Positions 1 to 8,764 of a stretch of 64,000 nt of DNA are shown one piece after another. The stretch covers positions 10,271 to 74,270 of the forward strand of contig JBEDUK010000068.1 of NCBI GenBank assembly GCA_040414485.1, written 5' to 3'. The position numbers and the translations under genes were made by a program. The notes under the pieces were generated by a model. That model was not told where the DNA came from and did not search any database. It was given only the letters and a program-made list of their open reading frames with translations. Numbering within the stretch: position 1 is the first letter of the stretch; each line of letters starts with the position of its first letter. This stretch comes from JBEDUK01 sp040414485 (GTDB lineage: Bacteria > Actinomycetota > UBA4738).

Positions 1-258
1 CGACCGCTTCTCGACGGGAAACGTCGGGAACGTCATGGCCTGGACGACGGCGCGGACACCGGAGACCGCGCGCGGGAGCGAATCGGGGTCGGTCACGTCG
101 CCGGTGACGGGGGCGGCGCCCATGCGGCGGATGGCCTCTTCGGACCGCTGCGGGTGGGCCGTCATGACCGCCACGTCGGAGCCGGCCGCGACGAGGCGCC
201 GGACCACGCCGCGGCCGATGAACCCGCTCCCGCCCGCGACGAGGATGTCGGCAGCCAC
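1..258 (-). CDS. NmrA/SDR-like NAD(P)-binding protein, N-terminal part (runs off the left edge)
   Basis: Eighty-six codons are visible, read leftwards from a GTG at 256-258; the C-terminus lies outside the window. The N-terminus has a dinucleotide-binding Rossmann fingerprint (ILVAGGSGFIGRGVV, residues 5-19) followed by a basic stretch after the second strand (TAHPQRSEEA) and then GAAPVTGDVTDPDSL, as in atypical NAD(P)-dependent epimerases and NmrA-like proteins. The substrate cannot be told. The GTG start is favoured because a TACGGT -10 hexamer ends 7 nt before it. The gene is divergent from the cyclase gene at 336. Confidence 0.8.
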   Translation of the reverse strand, partial: MAADILVAGGSGFIGRGVVRRLVAAGSDVAVMTAHPQRSEEAIRRMGAAPVTGDVTDPDSLPRAVSGVRAVVQAMTFPTFPVEKRS

Positions 259-265
259 GCTTCAC

Positions 266-271
266 ACCGTA
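266..271 (-). promoter_or_regulatory. -10 hexamer TACGGT, 7 nt before the start at 258
   Basis: TANNNT hexamer read on the minus strand. The spacing would put the transcription start at or next to the GTG, so the mRNA is probably leaderless. Confidence 0.5.
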
Positions 272-317
272 CAGGCCGCATTCGTGCCGGCCGACCCCGC
301 TCCGCCGCGCGCCTCAA

Positions 318-323
318 TAGACT
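318..323 (+). promoter_or_regulatory. -10 hexamer TAGACT, 12 nt before the start at 336
   Basis: TANNNT hexamer upstream of the first cyclase gene. No Shine-Dalgarno sequence lies between it and the ATG, so a leader of only a few bases is expected. Confidence 0.45.
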
Positions 324-335
324 CGGAAGCCGACC

Positions 336-3300
336 ATGGTCTGTCCAACGTGTGGCGAACCGAACCCTGAACACGCCCGGTTCTGCTGGAACTGCGGCGC
401 CCGTCTGGGCGCCATCGATCCGGTGCTGGAGGAACGCAAGGTCGTCACCGTGCTCTTCTGCGACCTGGTCGGCTTCACCGAGCGTTCCGACCAGGCGGAT
501 CCGGAGGACGTCAAGGCGACGCTTCGGCCGTTCCACGCCCGGCTCAAGCGCGAGATCGAGCACTTCGGCGGCACGCTGGACAAGTTCATCGGCGACGGCG
601 CCCTGGGCGTGTTCGGCGCGCCGGTCGCGCACGAGGACGACGCCGAACGGGCCGTGCGGGCGGCGCTCCGGATCCAGGAGGCCATGGCGGAACTGAGCGA
701 GCAGGCGCCGTCGATGGCGTTCATGGCGCGTGCCGGCATCGCCACCGGCGAGGTGGTGGTCGCCTACGGCGAGGGCCCACAGATCGGGGAGAGCGTCACG
801 GGCGACGTCGTGAACACGGCGTCCCGGCTGCAGTCGGTGGCGCCCCCCGGGGGCGTCGTGGTCGCCGAATCCACCTACCGCGCAACGCTCCATTCGTTCG
901 ACTACGAGGAACTGCCGCCGGTGACGGTGAAGGGCAAGCCGGAACCCCTCGCCATCTGGCGCCCGCTGGCGGTCCGCAGCAGGTACGGCACGTCGATCGA
1001 CCCGCGGCTGCGGCCGGCCACGCCGTTCGTCGGCCGCGTGGAGGAACTGTTCCTGCTCAAGACCGCGTACCGGCGGATGCTCCGCGAGTCCTCGGCGCAG
1101 CTCGTGACCATCACCGGCGAGCCGGGCGTGGGCAAGAGCCGCCTGGTGGCCGAGCTGTTCGCCTACATCGACGACCTGCCGGAGATCGTGCGCTGGCGCG
1201 CCGGCCGCTGCCTTCCGTACGGCGACGGCATCACGTTCTGGGCGCTCGGCGAGATCGTGAAGGCGCAGGCGGGGATCCTGGAGTCCGACGAGCCGGACGA
1301 GGCCGACCGGAAGCTGTCGCGATCGATCGAGCCCCTGTTCGAAGACGAACAGCAGCGCGAATGGGTCAGCGCACGCCTGGCGCCCCTGGCAGGCGCCAGC
1401 GGCGGCGCCGAACCGGGCACCGTCGACCGCTCCGAGACGTTCGCCGCGTGGCAGCGCTACTTCGAGGCGCTCGCGTCGCAGTACCCGCTGATCCTGGTGT
1501 TCGAGGACATCCACTGGGCCGACGAGGCCCTGCTCGACTTCGTCGACGACCTGGCCGGGTGGGCCGTCGAACTGCCGCTGCTGGTGATCTGCAACGCGCG
1601 GCCCGAGCTGTACGACCGCCATCCGGGGTGGGGCGGCGGGAAGCGGAACTCCACGACCATCCCGCTGCTGCCGCTCGACCGGCGCGAGACGGCGACGCTC
1701 GTGTCGGCGCTGCTGAACCGCACGGTGCTGCCGATCGAGACGCAGGAGGCGCTGCTGGTCAGGGCCGGAGGAAACCCCCTCTACGCCGAGGAGTTCGCCC
1801 GGATGCTCACCGACCGCGGCCTGCTCGGGTCGCGGGGGGAGCTTCGCGCCGCGGAGATCCCCGTGCCGGATTCCTTGCAGGCGCTGGTGGCGGCGCGGCT
1901 GGACACGCTGACGCCCTCCAGCAAGGCGCTCCTGCACGACGCGGCCGTGATCGGCGACGTGTTCTGGGACGGCGCGGTGGCCTCGCTCTCGGGGCTTGCG
2001 CCGGAGCGGGTTCGAACCGAGTTCGTCGTGATGGTGCGAAACGACCTCGTGCGGCGCTCGGCGGCGTCGAGTTTCCGCGACCTGGTGGAGTACTCGTTCT
2101 GGCATCCGCTGGTCCGTGATGTGGCGTACGGCCAGATCCCACGGTCGGCCAGAGGCGCGAAGCACCGCATGGCGGCCGAGTGGCTCGAGGCCGCGAGCGG
2201 AGACGGCCTGGGGGACCGTGCCGAGGTGCTGGCCCACCACTACGAGACCGCGCTCGAGCTCGCCCGGACCGCCGGCGAGCCGGTGTCGCGAGACCTCTGC
2301 GAGGCCGCGGCGCGCTCGCTGATCGCGGCCGGCGACCGGGCGCTCCCGCTCGACGTGCCGCGCGCCGAGCGCTTCTACCGGCGTGCGTTGGGGCTGGTGG
2401 ATCCCGGCGGTCCCGAGCCGGTGGCGCTCAGCGCGAAGGTTCGGCTGGCGAAGGCGTTGCTGTTCGCCGGCCGCTACGAGGACGCCGAACGCGAGTCGAC
2501 CGAGGCCTCCGAACGGTATCGCGACGCCGGCGACCTGGCCGGCGAGGCCGGCGCCATGGTGATCACCGCCGGCGCCACGACGAAGATCGGGCAGGGCGCC
2601 CGGTCGGACGCGCTGCTCGGGCGGGCGCAGGAGATCCTTGAGGGCCTGCCGCCGGGCCGGGAGCTGACCCGTGTCTACGGCAGGCTGGCGGGTTCGCGGC
2701 TCGTCGCCGGGCGGTTCGCCGAATCGCGCGACTTCGCGGAGAAGGCTCTGGCGCTGGCCACGGAGCTCGGCTTCCAGGACGAGGCTGTTCGCGCCCGGCA
2801 GTTCCGCGGCTCCGCCCGCACCGAACTGGGCGACGCGGGCGGTCTTGATGATCTGTGGGAGGCGCTCCGGGCAGGCGTCGACCTGGGCCTCGGTGAGGAG
2901 ACGGTGCTCGCGCACCTCAACCTGGCGTATCAGCTCTGGCTGGAGGACGGCCCCGAGGTCTCGCGCCAGGTCTGGAGCGCGGGGGTCGAGTTCGCCGACG
3001 CCCGCGGCTTCAGCGGGCACGCCATGTGGGGCCGGGCGGGGCTGCTCGAGGTCCTGTTCGACCTGGGCGACTGGGATCAGGTGCTCGCCATCGCCGACGA
3101 GATCATCGCCTGGGACCGGGACTCCGTCTCCAGCGAGGTGAACGTGTTCGCCCGCTTCTACAAGGGCATGGTGGTCGGGTACCGACAGGAGCTCGAAGAG
3201 GCCGACGCGCTGGCTGAGGTGTTCCTCCCGGCCGCGCGGAGGATCGGCCATCCGGAGGCGCTCGCGCCGGCCCTGTACGCGGCCATGGTCATCGAGGGCG

Positions 3301-3773
3301 GCCATCTGAACTGGGACGCCGCGGCGGACCTCGCGCGCGAGTTCGGCGAGATCACCGGGGACCAGCCCGGATTCAGGGCGAACTTCCTTCCCGGGATCGC
3401 CCGGGTGCTGATCCAGGCGGGCCGCGTGGAGGAGGCACGCACACTCCTGATCGACGACGACACGGTGACCGCCAATCGGCACCGGCTGTGCCTGGCCGCG
3501 GCGCGCGCGCAGGTCGTCGAGGCGGAGGGCGATCCCGAACGGGCCGCCGGGCTCTACGAGCGTTGCGCGGACGACTGGCGGGAGTTCGGCTTCGCGCTGG
3601 AGCACGCCCAGGCGCTGCTCGGGCAGGGGCGTTCGCTGCGTGCAGCCGGCCGATTCGACGAGGCGCTCGGGCCGCTGGAGGAATCGAAGGAGATCTTCGT
3701 GCGGCTCGGCGTCCTCGGCCGGGCCGGACGGGTCGACGACGAACTGGGCGGCCTCGCCGCCCAGACGTCCTGA
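336..3773 (+). CDS. Zinc-ribbon / class III nucleotidyl cyclase / AAA ATPase / TPR signalling protein
   Basis: 1145 residues. An N-terminal zinc ribbon (Cys3, Cys6, Cys17, Cys20) precedes a class III adenylate/guanylate cyclase domain (about 34-210). Both metal-binding aspartates are visible, Asp43 in FCDLVGFT and Asp87 in FIGDGALGVFG, and the transition-state region reads VVNTASRLQ. An AAA/STAND-type ATPase follows, with Walker A GEPGVGKS (Lys267) and a Walker B-like LILVFEDIHWADEA. The remainder, about 600-1130, is helical TPR-like repeats. This order is common for actinobacterial multidomain cyclases, in which the ATPase and TPR parts are thought to sense or bind partners. The product is probably cAMP, but specificity residues were not resolved. 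No transmembrane segment is seen. It is followed 68 nt later by a paralogue on the same strand. No LuxR HTH is present, unlike many related mycobacterial proteins. Confidence 0.88.
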   Translation: MVCPTCGEPNPEHARFCWNCGARLGAIDPVLEERKVVTVLFCDLVGFTERSDQADPEDVKATLRPFHARLKREIEHFGGTLDKFIGDGALGVFGAPVAHEDDAERAVRAALRIQEAMAELSEQAPSMAFMARAGIATGEVVVAYGEGPQIGESVTGDVVNTASRLQSVAPPGGVVVAESTYRATLHSFDYEELPPVTVKGKPEPLAIWRPLAVRSRYGTSIDPRLRPATPFVGRVEELFLLKTAYRRMLRESSAQLVTITGEPGVGKSRLVAELFAYIDDLPEIVRWRAGRCLPYGDGITFWALGEIVKAQAGILESDEPDEADRKLSRSIEPLFEDEQQREWVSARLAPLAGASGGAEPGTVDRSETFAAWQRYFEALASQYPLILVFEDIHWADEALLDFVDDLAGWAVELPLLVICNARPELYDRHPGWGGGKRNSTTIPLLPLDRRETATLVSALLNRTVLPIETQEALLVRAGGNPLYAEEFARMLTDRGLLGSRGELRAAEIPVPDSLQALVAARLDTLTPSSKALLHDAAVIGDVFWDGAVASLSGLAPERVRTEFVVMVRNDLVRRSAASSFRDLVEYSFWHPLVRDVAYGQIPRSARGAKHRMAAEWLEAASGDGLGDRAEVLAHHYETALELARTAGEPVSRDLCEAAARSLIAAGDRALPLDVPRAERFYRRALGLVDPGGPEPVALSAKVRLAKALLFAGRYEDAERESTEASERYRDAGDLAGEAGAMVITAGATTKIGQGARSDALLGRAQEILEGLPPGRELTRVYGRLAGSRLVAGRFAESRDFAEKALALATELGFQDEAVRARQFRGSARTELGDAGGLDDLWEALRAGVDLGLGEETVLAHLNLAYQLWLEDGPEVSRQVWSAGVEFADARGFSGHAMWGRAGLLEVLFDLGDWDQVLAIADEIIAWDRDSVSSEVNVFARFYKGMVVGYRQELEEADALAEVFLPAARRIGHPEALAPALYAAMVIEGGHLNWDAAADLAREFGEITGDQPGFRANFLPGIARVLIQAGRVEEARTLLIDDDTVTANRHRLCLAAARAQVVEAEGDPERAAGLYERCADDWREFGFALEHAQALLGQGRSLRAAGRFDEALGPLEESKEIFVRLGVLGRAGRVDDELGGLAAQTS

Positions 3774-3828
3774 CCCGGTCGACACCGGCTCGACGGCCCG
3801 CCTCACCGGAGCCGTCGCAGGCCGGGCA

Positions 3829-3834
3829 TATCCT
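3829..3834 (+). promoter_or_regulatory. -10 hexamer TATCCT, 7 nt before the start at 3842
   Basis: TANNNT hexamer in the 68-nt gap between the two cyclase genes. It implies that the second gene has its own leaderless promoter, in addition to any readthrough. Confidence 0.5.
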
Positions 3835-3841
3835 TTCGCGC

Positions 3842-6685
3842 ATGACGTGTCTGACCTGTGGCGCCGATCTCCCCGACGGTGCGCGCTTCTGTCCTCGCTG
3901 CGGCTCGCCGGTGCAGCCGGCCGCGGAGGCGGTCGAGCGCAGGATCGTGACCGTCCTGTTCGCGGATCTCGTGGACTCCACGTCCACCGCGCGCCGGCTC
4001 GACCCGGAGCGCGCTCGCGAGGTCCTGACCGCGTTCTTCGACGCCGCCTCCGAGGAGCTGCTGTCCCTTCGAGGGGAACCCGAGAAGTTCATCGGCGATG
4101 CGGTCATGGCCGTGTTCGGCCTCGCGCAGGTCCACGAGGACGACGCCGTCCGCGCCATCCGGGCCGGGATCGCGATCGTGGATCGGACCCGCCGCCTCTG
4201 CCAGGAGCTCGATCTCTCCGAGCCGCTGGAGGTCCGGGTCGGGATCGAAGCGGGCGACGTGGCCACCGGCGAGGGCCCCGGCGGGCAGTTGCTCGTCACC
4301 GGACCGACCGTGAACGCCGCCTCGCGTCTTCAGAGCGCCGCCGTGCCCGGCGAGGTGCTGGTCGGGGAGACCGCGCGGGCGTTGACGCGCATGGCCGTTG
4401 CGTTCGGCGAGCCGAGGAAGGTCGACGCGAAGGGCTTCGACGGCGCGCTGATCGGCCACCCGGTCGTCTCGCTGACCACGCGTTCGGTCCGGCGCACGAT
4501 CCCCCTGATCGGCCGCACCGCCGAACTCGCCGTCCTTCGGCAGATCGTGGACAGGGCCGCGGCCACCCGGCAGCCGCACCTGGTTACGCTGATCGGCGAG
4601 CCCGGGATCGGCAAGTCGCGCCTCACGCAGGAGGTCGTGGCCGGCCTTCCGGAGGGCACCACCGCGCTGGTCGGGCGCGTGCAGTCCTCCGAGTGGGGCG
4701 CCACGTTCGCGCCGGTCGCCGAGATGGTTCGAGACCTCGCCGGGCTGGACGATCAGATGTCGGCGAACGAAGCCCGGGCGCGGCTCCTCGAAGTCGTCGA
4801 CGGATGCTGCGATCCCTCGGAGTCGGAGCGCGTGGCCGCGCGCCTGGCGCTGGCGCTGGACCTGGAGAGCGACGAGCCGGAGCAGCCCGCGTACGTGCAG
4901 GAGGTCCAGAGCGGGTTCATCGCGCTGGTGGACGCGCTCGCCCGCCGGGGTCCGGTGGCGCTGGTGTTCGACGACGTCCACGAGGCCGCCCCGCCGATGC
5001 TCGACCTGATCGAACGCCTGGCTTCGGTGGGTAAGGCGGGGCCGGGGCCGGTGCTGGTGCTGGCCGCGGCCCGCCCCCCGCTGTTGGACATCAGGTCCTC
5101 GTGGGGCCGGATGGCGGCGAACGAGTTCCGGATCCGGCTGGATCCGCTCTCGGCGGAGGAGAGCATGGCGCTTGCGCGCGAGGCGGCCGGCGGCCGGCTG
5201 GGGTCGTCGACGGCCCAACGGATCGCCGACCGGGCGGGTGGGAACCCGTTCTTCATCGTCGAGTCCACGGGGATGCTCCTGCACATGGAGGACACGCTCC
5301 CGCCGCACCTGTCGGCGCCCCTCCCGCCCACGGTCCAGGCCGTCGTGGCGGCACGGCTCGACAACCTTCCGCCGCACCTGCGCACCGTGGCCCGGCACGC
5401 GGCGGTCTACCTGTACTCGTTCGACATGGACGAGCTTCGCCTGGTCGCCCCGTCGGCCACCGAGGACGACGTCCAGCGCCTCGAGGACGAGGAGATCTTC
5501 GTGCGGGACGACCGGCCGAAGCCGCGCTGGCGCTTCCGACACCAGACCGTCCGGGACGTGGCGTACGCGAGCCTGCCGAAGCGCGAGCGCCTCCGGCTGC
5601 ACGTGGCCATCGCCGAGCAGCTCGAACGCTCGTCGGGCAGGCTGGCGTGGGCGGCGGAGCATCTCGAACAGGCCGCGCGCGCCGCGATCGACCTCGACCC
5701 GAACGACCGGGGACTGCCCGACAAGGCCGAACGGGCGCTCGCGGACGCCGGGGATGTCTACAGGCGGCGGATGGAGGGCGCGGCGGCCATCGAGTACTAC
5801 ACGCGCGCGCTGGGGCTCGCGCCGCCGGAGGCCGGGTGGGGCAAGGTGGAGGGCAGGATCCTCGCCGGCATGGGCGAGGCGCGCTACTGGCGGGCCGAGT
5901 ACCCCGAGGCCCTCGACGTGCTCCTGCGGGCCGAGGACGTGGCCGGGCGAGCCGGCGACCCCTGGGCTCAGTCGCTGGCACTCCGGTTCCACGCGGACAT
6001 CGCGCTGAACGTCGATGGCGACATCGACGAGGCGGAGCGGCTGTTCGGCGACGCGCTGGCGGCCGCCGAGGCGTCCGGCGATCCGGGCGCGGTCGCCCGG
6101 ACGCTCCTGTTCGCCGGCTGGACCGACTGGACGCGCGAGCGGTACGAGGACGCCATCGCGACGTGGCGGCGGGCCATGGACCTGGCGAAGGAGACCGGCG
6201 ACCGGTGGGCGCAGATCCGGGCGGTGACCTCGATCTCCGTGGCGCGGGCCGAACAGGAGCAGTACGGGGAGGCGCGCTCGCTGGCGGAGGAGGCGCTGGA
6301 GGTGGCGCGGGACCTCGGCGACCAGTTCAGCGTGGCCGTCGCTTCGGTGCAGGTCGGCAGGACCCTGCGGTACACCGGCGAGGCGGAGCGGGCGATCGAG
6401 TTCTTCGACCGCGGCGTCGCCATCTTCGAGGAGTTCGGCGCCCGCTGGGAACTGGCGGATGTGCTCGGCGAGCGGGGCATCGCGTATCGGGAACTGGGAA
6501 GGCTGGACGATGCCGAGGCCGACCTGCAGCGGTCGGTCCGGATCTCCGAGGAGTTGGGCGAACGTTCGCTGCTCCCGTGGACCTGGCGGGCGCTGGCCAA
6601 GGTGGCGCAGCGACGTGGCGACCGGGCGGAGGCGGAGGAGCGGCTGCGCCGAGCGGCTGAGGAGGAGGCTCGGCGGCCCGGCTGA
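3842..6685 (+). CDS. Second zinc-ribbon / class III cyclase / AAA ATPase / TPR protein (paralogue)
   Basis: 947 residues with the same order as the gene before it. A zinc ribbon (Cys3, Cys6, Cys17, Cys20) leads into a cyclase domain of about 33-195, with metal aspartates Asp42 (FADLVDST) and Asp86 (FIGDAVMAVFG) and the motif TVNAASRLQ. The ATPase has Walker A GEPGIGKS (Lys258) and a weak Walker B ALVFDDVHEAAP. TPR-like helices occupy about 600-930, with recurring YEDAIATWRRAMDLA- and YGEARSLAEEALEVA-type units. The reading frame is open for 118 codons upstream, but the start is placed at the ATG 3842: the zinc ribbon begins there and TATCCT lies 7 nt before it. The tandem pair suggests local duplication followed by divergence, which could give two sensors feeding one second messenger. 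Confidence 0.87.
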   Translation: MTCLTCGADLPDGARFCPRCGSPVQPAAEAVERRIVTVLFADLVDSTSTARRLDPERAREVLTAFFDAASEELLSLRGEPEKFIGDAVMAVFGLAQVHEDDAVRAIRAGIAIVDRTRRLCQELDLSEPLEVRVGIEAGDVATGEGPGGQLLVTGPTVNAASRLQSAAVPGEVLVGETARALTRMAVAFGEPRKVDAKGFDGALIGHPVVSLTTRSVRRTIPLIGRTAELAVLRQIVDRAAATRQPHLVTLIGEPGIGKSRLTQEVVAGLPEGTTALVGRVQSSEWGATFAPVAEMVRDLAGLDDQMSANEARARLLEVVDGCCDPSESERVAARLALALDLESDEPEQPAYVQEVQSGFIALVDALARRGPVALVFDDVHEAAPPMLDLIERLASVGKAGPGPVLVLAAARPPLLDIRSSWGRMAANEFRIRLDPLSAEESMALAREAAGGRLGSSTAQRIADRAGGNPFFIVESTGMLLHMEDTLPPHLSAPLPPTVQAVVAARLDNLPPHLRTVARHAAVYLYSFDMDELRLVAPSATEDDVQRLEDEEIFVRDDRPKPRWRFRHQTVRDVAYASLPKRERLRLHVAIAEQLERSSGRLAWAAEHLEQAARAAIDLDPNDRGLPDKAERALADAGDVYRRRMEGAAAIEYYTRALGLAPPEAGWGKVEGRILAGMGEARYWRAEYPEALDVLLRAEDVAGRAGDPWAQSLALRFHADIALNVDGDIDEAERLFGDALAAAEASGDPGAVARTLLFAGWTDWTRERYEDAIATWRRAMDLAKETGDRWAQIRAVTSISVARAEQEQYGEARSLAEEALEVARDLGDQFSVAVASVQVGRTLRYTGEAERAIEFFDRGVAIFEEFGARWELADVLGERGIAYRELGRLDDAEADLQRSVRISEELGERSLLPWTWRALAKVAQRRGDRAEAEERLRRAAEEEARRPG

Positions 6686-6714
6686 CACGGCCGGGTGCGG
6701 AGCAGGGCGGCCGG

Positions 6715-6720
6715 TAGGCT
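6715..6720 (+). promoter_or_regulatory. -10 hexamer TAGGCT, 8 nt before hemE
   Basis: TANNNT hexamer at the head of the heme operon. The spacing predicts a leaderless hemE mRNA starting at or near the GTG. Confidence 0.5.
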
Positions 6721-6728
6721 AGCCCGTC

Positions 6729-7757
6729 GTGAACGACCGCTTCCTTCGTGCCTGCCGGCTCCAACCCGTGGACCGAACCCCGGTCTGGTTCATGCGCCAG
6801 GCAGGCCGCTACCTGCCCGAATACCGGGCCGCTCGCGGCGACGCCGACATCCTCGAGGTCTGCCGGACGCCCGAGCGCGCGGTCGAGCTGACGCTGCAGC
6901 CGCTGCGGCGCATGCTGCTCGACGCCGCGATCCTGTTCTCCGACATCATGGTGCCGGTCGCGGCGGCCGGGGTGGACGTCCTCATCGAGGCGGGCGTGGG
7001 ACCGGTCGTGGCCGACCCGTTTCGTTCGGAATCCGATCTGCGGCGGCTCCGGGCACTGGAACCGGAGGCGGACGTGCCGTACGTCCTGGACGCCCTCCGG
7101 CTGCTTCGAAAGGAGCTCGACGTGCCGCTGATCGGGTTCGCCGGCGCGCCGTTCACCGTGGCGTCGTATCTGATCGAAGGAGGCCCGTCGCGGAACCACG
7201 AACGCACGAAGGCGCTGATGCTGTCCGAGCCGGGGCTCTGGTCGCGCCTGATGGAGACGCTGGGCTCGAACGCGCTGGCGTACCTGCGCGCGCAGGTGGA
7301 CGCCGGCGCGCAGGCGCTGCAGGTGTTCGACTCCTGGGCCGGCGCGCTCTCGCCCGACGACTACCGGAACCATGTGCTGCCGACGATGCGTTCGGTGTTC
7401 GGCGGGCTGGCCGATCTGGGCGTGCCGCTGATCCACTTCGGCGTGGGAACCGGCGAGCTGCTGTCCCACATGCGTGAGGCGGGCGCGGACGTGGTCGGCG
7501 TGGACTGGCGGGTGCCGCTCGACGTCGCCTGGTCGCGCGTCGGGTCCCAAGCGGCGGTGCAGGGCAACCTCGACCCTGCGGCCTGCCTGGCGCCGTGGGA
7601 GGTGGTCGAGCCCAAGGCGCTCGACGTGCTGGCGCGCGCCGGAGGCCGGCCGGGGCACGTGTTCAACCTGGGCCACGGCGTGCTGCCGGCCACGCCGCCG
7701 GACACGCTGGAGCGCCTGGTCGAACTGGTCCACGGCTGGACGGTTACGGACCGGTAA
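6729..7757 (+). CDS. hemE: Uroporphyrinogen decarboxylase
   Basis: 342 residues, full length for the family. It decarboxylates the four acetate side chains of uroporphyrinogen III to give coproporphyrinogen III in the cytosol. The N-terminal signature FMRQAGRYLPEYR and the second conserved block GFAGAPFTVASYLIEG are both present, as is the late motif FNLGHGVLPATPPD. GTG start. It is the first gene of a compact operon: cpfC starts 2 nt after its stop, and cgoX and chdC overlap their upstream neighbours. The operon contains the enzymes of the coproporphyrin-dependent route typical of monoderm bacteria. Confidence 0.97.
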   Translation: MNDRFLRACRLQPVDRTPVWFMRQAGRYLPEYRAARGDADILEVCRTPERAVELTLQPLRRMLLDAAILFSDIMVPVAAAGVDVLIEAGVGPVVADPFRSESDLRRLRALEPEADVPYVLDALRLLRKELDVPLIGFAGAPFTVASYLIEGGPSRNHERTKALMLSEPGLWSRLMETLGSNALAYLRAQVDAGAQALQVFDSWAGALSPDDYRNHVLPTMRSVFGGLADLGVPLIHFGVGTGELLSHMREAGADVVGVDWRVPLDVAWSRVGSQAAVQGNLDPAACLAPWEVVEPKALDVLARAGGRPGHVFNLGHGVLPATPPDTLERLVELVHGWTVTDR

Positions 7758-7759
7758 AG

Positions 7760-8764
7760 ATGCCTGACCATTCGAAGGACGAGACGATCGGCGTGCTGGT
7801 CATGGCGTACGGCACTGCGAATGGTCCGGACGACATCGAGCGCTACTACACGGACATCCGTGGCGGGCGGCAGCCGCCGCCGGAGCACCTGGCGGAACTG
7901 AAGGAGCGCTACGCAGCGATCGGCAACGTCTTCCCCCTTCTGGACATCACGCGCCGGCAGGCCGAGGGCATCGAAGGCGCGCTGAACACCGCCGCCCCCG
8001 ACGGCGTTCGGTTCCGTTCGTACCTCGGGATGAAGCACTCGCCACCGTTCATCGCCGAGAGTGTCGCCCGGATGCGCGAGGACGGGATCGAACGCGCCGT
8101 CGCCATCGCCATGGCGCCGCACTGGTCCGGCATGTCGATCGAGACGTACATCGAACGCGTCCAGGCCGAGGTCTCCGAGCGGGGCGGACCTCGGTTCGGG
8201 TTCGTTCGGGGCTTCCACGACAACCCGGACTTCGTCGCGTTGCTCGGCAGCCGGGTCGAGAGGGCGCTCGCGACGCTGGAGCCTGCGACACGGGAGCGCG
8301 TGACGGTGGTGTTCTCCGCGCACAGCCTTCCCGTCCGAACCGACGACGACGGCCGTCGATGGTGCAAGTACTGCCGCATCTGCGAGGACGCGTGCAGGTA
8401 CCCGATCGAGTTGCGTGCGACGGCCGACCTGGTCGCGATCCGGCTCGGCCTGGACGCGGCCGGCATCGCCCACACCACGGGCTGGCAGTCCGCCGGCCGG
8501 ACGGCGGATCCGTGGTTCGGCCCGCCCGTCGAGGACCTGATCCGGGACCTGGCCGCGGGCGGCCGGACGGCGGTGGTGGTCTGCTCGGCGGGGTTCGTCG
8601 CCGACCATCTGGAGATCCTCTACGACCTGGACATCGAGGCCGCGGGCATCGCGAAGGAGGCCGGCATCGCCTTCGTCCGAACGGAGATGCCGAACGACGA
8701 CCCGGCGTTCGTGTCGATGCTCGCGTCGGTGGTTCTTGAGCACGTGCCCGAGCACGGCGCGTGA
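7760..8764 (+). CDS. cpfC: Coproporphyrin III ferrochelatase with an internal four-cysteine segment
   Basis: 334 residues. It inserts ferrous iron into coproporphyrin III; assignment to the coproporphyrin branch rests on the neighbouring chdC. The catalytic His188 is in SAHSLP and a conserved Glu285 in ADHLEILYD. The sequence YLGMKHSPPF and APHWSGMS are family blocks. Cys202, Cys205, Cys208 and Cys212 form a tight C-x2-C-x2-C-x3-C group directly after the catalytic-His loop. This matches the known subgroup of ferrochelatases (for example in Myxococcus) whose [2Fe-2S] ligands all sit in one internal stretch, rather than three lying near the C-terminus. Only 2 nt separate it from hemE and its stop overlaps the cgoX start, so translation is probably coupled. 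Confidence 0.95.
   Translation: MPDHSKDETIGVLVMAYGTANGPDDIERYYTDIRGGRQPPPEHLAELKERYAAIGNVFPLLDITRRQAEGIEGALNTAAPDGVRFRSYLGMKHSPPFIAESVARMREDGIERAVAIAMAPHWSGMSIETYIERVQAEVSERGGPRFGFVRGFHDNPDFVALLGSRVERALATLEPATRERVTVVFSAHSLPVRTDDDGRRWCKYCRICEDACRYPIELRATADLVAIRLGLDAAGIAHTTGWQSAGRTADPWFGPPVEDLIRDLAAGGRTAVVVCSAGFVADHLEILYDLDIEAAGIAKEAGIAFVRTEMPNDDPAFVSMLASVVLEHVPEHGA

Noticed and set aside
162..3806. A 1214-codon open frame antisense to the first cyclase gene
   Set aside because: Arg/Gly/Ala/His-rich translation with no domain, opposite a gene with clear motifs; long antisense frames are expected at this G+C content.
3488..3841. 118-codon N-terminal extension of the second cyclase protein
   Set aside because: It overlaps the first gene and is Arg-rich; the zinc ribbon and -10 hexamer place the start at 3842.
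3803..6688. A 961-codon antisense open frame over the second cyclase gene
   Set aside because: Same composition artefact; the sense strand has complete cyclase and ATPase motifs.
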